Notes under the pieces: generated by a model | Seen by the model: only the letters and a program-made list of their open reading frames with translations | Database searches by the model: none | What the model was told of the DNA's origin: nothing | Assembly: GCA_017469845.1 (NCBI GenBank) | Contig: JAFUFP010000037.1 | Coordinates: forward strand, 1 to 56,838 | Source of the DNA: Bacteroidales bacterium | GTDB lineage: Bacteria > Bacteroidota > Bacteroidia > Bacteroidales > UBA932 | Length of the DNA stretch: 56,838 nt | Direction: 5' to 3' | Part shown: piece after piece, positions 53,986-56,838 of the stretch | Layout of the letters: each line of letters begins with the position of its first letter | How positions within the stretch are numbered: the stretch's first letter is position 1 | Translations under genes and position numbers: made by a program

Positions 53986-54976
53986 GGCCCATCAGTATAT
54001 ATATGATGAAAGGGATGCCGATGATGGCGACCGTGCTTCCTGGGGGAACCGGAATCGGGAAACACTGCGAAATGATGTCGGCGGCAACGCATATGGCGGA
54101 ACCTACGAGAAGCGCGGCGGGAAGTATCTTCATATGTGAAGATGTCCCGAGAAGACCTCTGGCGATATGGGGGGACACTATCCCCACGAAACCTATCGGC
54201 CCGCAGAATGCCGTGACTCCACCTGTTGAGAGGCAGCATCCGAGGATTGAAATTCGCCGGATCCTTTCGACGTCGGCTCCTCCCATCCTCGAGAAATCGT
54301 CACCGAAAAGGATGATGTCAAGACCTTTTGCGTTTATGATGTAGAGAAGGATTCCCAGAAGGATAATCGCGCACATCAGGATGATGTTTCCCCAGGTGTT
54401 GCCGCTGAAACTCCCCGAAGCCCAGCTGTAGAAGAGCTTGAGGCTCTGTTCCGAGGCGGAGTATTCCAGAACCGAAGTGAATGCGCTGAATATGAATCCG
54501 CACATGACCCCGAAGATGAGAAGAGTCCCTCCGGAACGTATCCTTCCCATGGCCGCTATTATAAGGACGGAAGAGAGAATTGCTCCGATGAATGCGGCTC
54601 CGGCTATAGAGAGTCCCCGTAGGCCCAATGACATTGCCGCTCCTGACGGAATGGCGATTGTGGCCACGGCGGCAAGAAAACCAGCTCCCGAACTGACGCC
54701 CATGATATGGGGATCGGCGAGGGGGTTGCGGAAGATGGCCTGCATCTGCGTTCCGGAAACGGACAGGGCGCAGCCTGCAATGAGGGCCGAAAGGATTCTA
54801 GGAGCCCTTATGCCCCAGACTATGTCCCTTCCTACGGTGGAGCCTTTCCCGAAAAGGGCGGAAAACGATTCCCTCAGTCCGAGCCCCGATCCGACCAGAA
54901 GGATGTCCGCAAGGCAAAGTGCCGCGAGCAGCACAGCCAAAGCCGAAATGGTGAGCGTAACATTCTTCTTTGTCAT
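53969..54976 (-). CDS. FecCD-type ABC transporter permease
   Basis: A 335-aa inner-membrane permease of the iron-siderophore/B12 family, with about ten hydrophobic segments. Hallmarks are LFGKGSTVGRDIVWGIRAPRILSALIAGCALSVSGTQMQAIFRNPLADPHIMGVSSGAGF and, near the C-terminus, GPIGFVGIVSPHIARGLLG. The MTKKNVTL start was preferred over a codon 27 nt upstream because it directly precedes the first membrane segment. It is the first gene of the two-gene importer operon, divergent from rmuC. Confidence 0.93.
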   Translation of the reverse strand: MTKKNVTLTISALAVLLAALCLADILLVGSGLGLRESFSALFGKGSTVGRDIVWGIRAPRILSALIAGCALSVSGTQMQAIFRNPLADPHIMGVSSGAGFLAAVATIAIPSGAAMSLGLRGLSIAGAAFIGAILSSVLIIAAMGRIRSGGTLLIFGVMCGFIFSAFTSVLEYSASEQSLKLFYSWASGSFSGNTWGNIILMCAIILLGILLYIINAKGLDIILFGDDFSRMGGADVERIRRISILGCCLSTGGVTAFCGPIGFVGIVSPHIARGLLGTSSHMKILPAALLVGSAICVAADIISQCFPIPVPPGSTVAIIGIPFIIYILMGHDSFS

Positions 54977-55030
54977 CGTGGGGTAGGGGAAATGTTGCCA
55001 CAAAAATACTCCAAATCCACGGATATTGCG

Positions 55031-55038
55031 TAATTTTG
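55031..55038 (+). promoter_or_regulatory. -7 promoter element for rmuC
   Basis: TAATTTTG matches TAnnTTTG and lies 21 bp before the ATG used here, the same distance as for ftsY and the GH5_2 gene. No -33 TTTG is seen. Confidence 0.5.
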
Positions 55039-55059
55039 AAATGATAAAGTATTTTGAAA

Positions 55060-56496
55060 ATGTTGACTACACTTGATCTTGTCCTCATAATATGCCTTGC
55101 GCTCGTCATCATCCTGTCGGTGACGGCGATTCTTTTGATCCAGTCCAGAGGATCCCGCCGACGGGAGGACCTCATATCCTCGTTCCGTGAGGAAAGGGAC
55201 TCTCTGGTCGCATCCTACGAGCATCAGAAAGATCAGCTTCAGGATGCGCTTTCCCTCATGGGAAACGACAAGGCCGCCCTTGAAAGCCGTCTTGTAGCCA
55301 TGGAGGAATACCAGAGGAAGATAAAGGAGGATACGGAAACTGCCGAAAGGAAGACGGAAGAGCAGCACAGACGTGAACTCGAGCAGATGAAGGAAGTGTT
55401 CAAGAACATTTCATCAGACACTTCGACCGAGTTCCGCACCAAAAGCTCCGAAGCCATCGCCGATATCCTCCGGCCACTCCAGGAGAAGATGCAGCAGTTC
55501 AGTGAAGCCGTGAAGGAAAACGAGAAGAACTCCCATGACCGTCACGCGAGACTCGAGCAGAAGATCGTCGATCTGAGCAATGACTCGAAGTCCATCGGAG
55601 AGGAAGCCAAGAATCTCGCTGACGCGCTCTCCGGACGCTCCAAGGTTCAGGGAAATTTCGGGGAGATGATCCTTTCCGACCTCCTTCATCAGGCCGGTCT
55701 CCAGGAAGGGGTTCATTTCATAACGCAGGGAGCGGTAAGGGATGCTGAAGGGAGGGTCATCCATTCGGAAGAAGGCAAGCGGATGATTCCGGATGTGCAG
55801 ATCCTATATCCTGACGGAACGTGCGTCATCGTGGACTCCAAGGTAAGTCTCAATGCCTACATGGATTACTTGGCGGCCAAAGATGCGGACAAGAGGAAAG
55901 CGGCGGCCAAGGCTCATCTTGACAGCGTACTTTCCCATGTCAATGAACTCAAGACGAAGGATTACTCCACCTTCGTCGAGGAGGGGCGAAAGAAAGTGGG
56001 CTACAACATAATGTTCATCCCGGTGGAGGGGGCTTTCCGTCTTCTGCTGGAAGAAGATCCGCTTCTTTGGCAGAGAGCCAAGGATGCCGGAGTGCTCATC
56101 GTAAGCCAGATGACCCTCATCATCGTTCTCAATATGATCCAGATGAGTTGGGGACAGTACGAGCAGGAGCGCAACATAGCGAAGGTATATGAAACCGCTT
56201 CCGACCTTCTGACCAAGATACGTTCCTGGCTGGAGGCTCATGTGGCGGTCGGTGATTCCCTCTCGCAGGCGATATCTTCATACAATGCCGCTACAAAGGC
56301 GCTGAAAGATTCTCCCCAGTCGGTAATCAGCAAGATTGAAAAACTCCAGTCTCTTGGTGTTGCACCCAAAAAGTCCAAGGCGAAACTCAAGAAAGGAGGT
56401 GATGCCGTGACCCCGACTACGGTCATTCCGAAAGTTCTCTCGCCCGAAAATCCTCTTCTGGAGGCCGATGAAGAAGCCGAAGAAACGGGAGAATAG
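55060..56496 (+). CDS. rmuC: DNA recombination protein RmuC
   Basis: A 478-aa RmuC-family protein, associated with limiting DNA inversions and rearrangements. An N-terminal membrane anchor (LDLVLIICLALVIILSVTAILLI, ~5-28) is followed by a long coiled coil (~35-190) and the nuclease-like RmuC core (~195-400: GRSKVQGNFGEMILSDLLHQAGL, MIPDVQILYPDGTCVIVDSKVSLNAY, YNIMFIPVEGAF). The C-terminus is Lys- then Glu-rich. A TTG two codons upstream is an alternative start. Confidence 0.95.
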   Translation: MLTTLDLVLIICLALVIILSVTAILLIQSRGSRRREDLISSFREERDSLVASYEHQKDQLQDALSLMGNDKAALESRLVAMEEYQRKIKEDTETAERKTEEQHRRELEQMKEVFKNISSDTSTEFRTKSSEAIADILRPLQEKMQQFSEAVKENEKNSHDRHARLEQKIVDLSNDSKSIGEEAKNLADALSGRSKVQGNFGEMILSDLLHQAGLQEGVHFITQGAVRDAEGRVIHSEEGKRMIPDVQILYPDGTCVIVDSKVSLNAYMDYLAAKDADKRKAAAKAHLDSVLSHVNELKTKDYSTFVEEGRKKVGYNIMFIPVEGAFRLLLEEDPLLWQRAKDAGVLIVSQMTLIIVLNMIQMSWGQYEQERNIAKVYETASDLLTKIRSWLEAHVAVGDSLSQAISSYNAATKALKDSPQSVISKIEKLQSLGVAPKKSKAKLKKGGDAVTPTTVIPKVLSPENPLLEADEEAEETGE

Positions 56497-56587
56497 CTTT
56501 TCTTTCTTGCCCGACCAATCATCCACCCAAATGACATATCGTGGAGACTCGTATATCCTAGGCTCGGCAATTAACAAACTATTTAAA

Positions 56588-56838
56588 ATGAAATTAGTTC
56601 CAGCTATATTCTCTATTTGTCTTATTCTGACGGCATCATGCCGTCAGAATAAGACATTTCACAGTATTGCTTCATTCCAAGGCTCTCGCGTTTGGGCACT
56701 TGCAAAACTTGTTCAATCCGAAGATACTGTGAAAATGAGTGAATTTGTAAATTCAAATCCGTCAATTGATATAGATGAGGTGGATTCTAAATATCATAAA
56801 AATTTACTTATATGGTCTATATTTAATGGGCATTTTAA
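56588..56838 (+). CDS. Lipoprotein with ankyrin-type repeat (5' part, runs off window)
   Basis: The first 83 codons of a lipoprotein gene cut by the window end. The signal peptide ends in LILTASC (Cys18). The segment VWALAKLVQSEDTVKMSEFVN, then KNLLIWSIFNGHF, resembles ankyrin-repeat lipoproteins of Bacteroidales, some of which sit beside polymorphic toxin genes as candidate immunity proteins. The coding sequence is clearly AT-richer than rmuC, which suggests transfer. A perfect 15-bp inverted repeat spans the lipobox codons. Confidence 0.65.
   Translation, partial: MKLVPAIFSICLILTASCRQNKTFHSIASFQGSRVWALAKLVQSEDTVKMSEFVNSNPSIDIDEVDSKYHKNLLIWSIFNGHF
56621..56653. repeat. Perfect 15-bp inverted repeat inside a coding start
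   Basis: CTTATTCTGACGGCA, then TCA, then its exact reverse complement TGCCGTCAGAATAAG. The 33-bp palindrome covers the codons for LILTASCRQNK of the ankyrin-type lipoprotein, about 34 nt after its ATG. As RNA it would form a very stable hairpin. Confidence 0.95.

Noticed and set aside
54438..54986. Plus-strand 182-codon open frame over the permease
   Set aside because: Complement of hydrophobic codons gives an artificial Arg/Pro/Met-rich peptide.

Overview
The window looks like chromosomal DNA from a gut- or rumen-type Bacteroidales species (Bacteroidota). The evidence is a SusC/SusD pair, BACON and IPT/TIG domains, families typical of the phylum (DUF4199, DUF4295, DUF4296), and repeated matches to the Bacteroides promoter pattern TTTG-N19/20-TAnnTTTG. 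Most genes look moderately GC-rich. Two stretches look clearly more AT-rich: about 21.45-22.33 kb and the last 250 bases.

Layout. 0-4 kb: the end of a 5S rRNA with its terminator, a secreted protein of unknown function, and a TPR histidine kinase/LuxR response regulator pair. 4-5.6 kb: a membrane GT2 glycosyltransferase with a DUF4199 partner. 5.8-16.7 kb: a housekeeping block (thrS-infC-rpmI-rplT-lepB, rpmB-rpmG-DUF4295-ftsY, pheT, a DUF4296 lipoprotein, a metal-dependent deaminase). 16.7-28 kb: a radical SAM protein, deoC, a histidine phosphatase, a lipoprotein, an AT-rich islet next to tRNA-Leu(CAG), a nitroreductase, an OmpA protein paired with a membrane-tethered TPR-LuxR regulator, tadA, a TSCPD protein and a 2-hydroxyacid dehydrogenase. 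28.1-48.9 kb: a polysaccharide utilisation locus. 49-55 kb, all on the minus strand: rpmH, rsmG, an ECF sigma factor, polA and an FecCD/FecE-type ABC transporter. 55-56.8 kb: rmuC, then the start of an ankyrin-type lipoprotein that runs off the window.

The polysaccharide locus is the main accessory system. An AraC regulator precedes a strong promoter. Then come a GH5_7-like mannanase fused to a CE7-like acetyl esterase, SusC, SusD, two TIG-domain surface glycan-binding proteins, a BACON-BACON-GH26 mannanase, a BACON-GH5 endoglucanase, a second GH26, a GH130 mannosylglucose phosphorylase, a GPH-type sugar symporter, and a separately promoted GH5_2-like cellulase. No alpha-galactosidase is present. 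Endo-mannanases, endo-glucanases, an acetyl esterase and mannosyl-glucose phosphorylase together point to acetylated glucomannan. Lipoprotein sequences suggest that the BACON enzymes and binding proteins face outside, while the fused enzyme, the second GH26 and the GH5_2 stay in the periplasm.

Most interesting signals: the mannanase-esterase fusion; a 21-bp-spaced direct repeat abutting the locus promoter, as expected for AraC activation; a DNA polymerase I lacking two proofreading acidic residues; a perfect 15-bp inverted repeat inside the lipobox codons of the last gene; a possibly leaderless tadA; and the AT-rich islet encoding a possible phage-type nuclease domain. Promoter and family calls were made by eye and from memory of the families; no searches were run.
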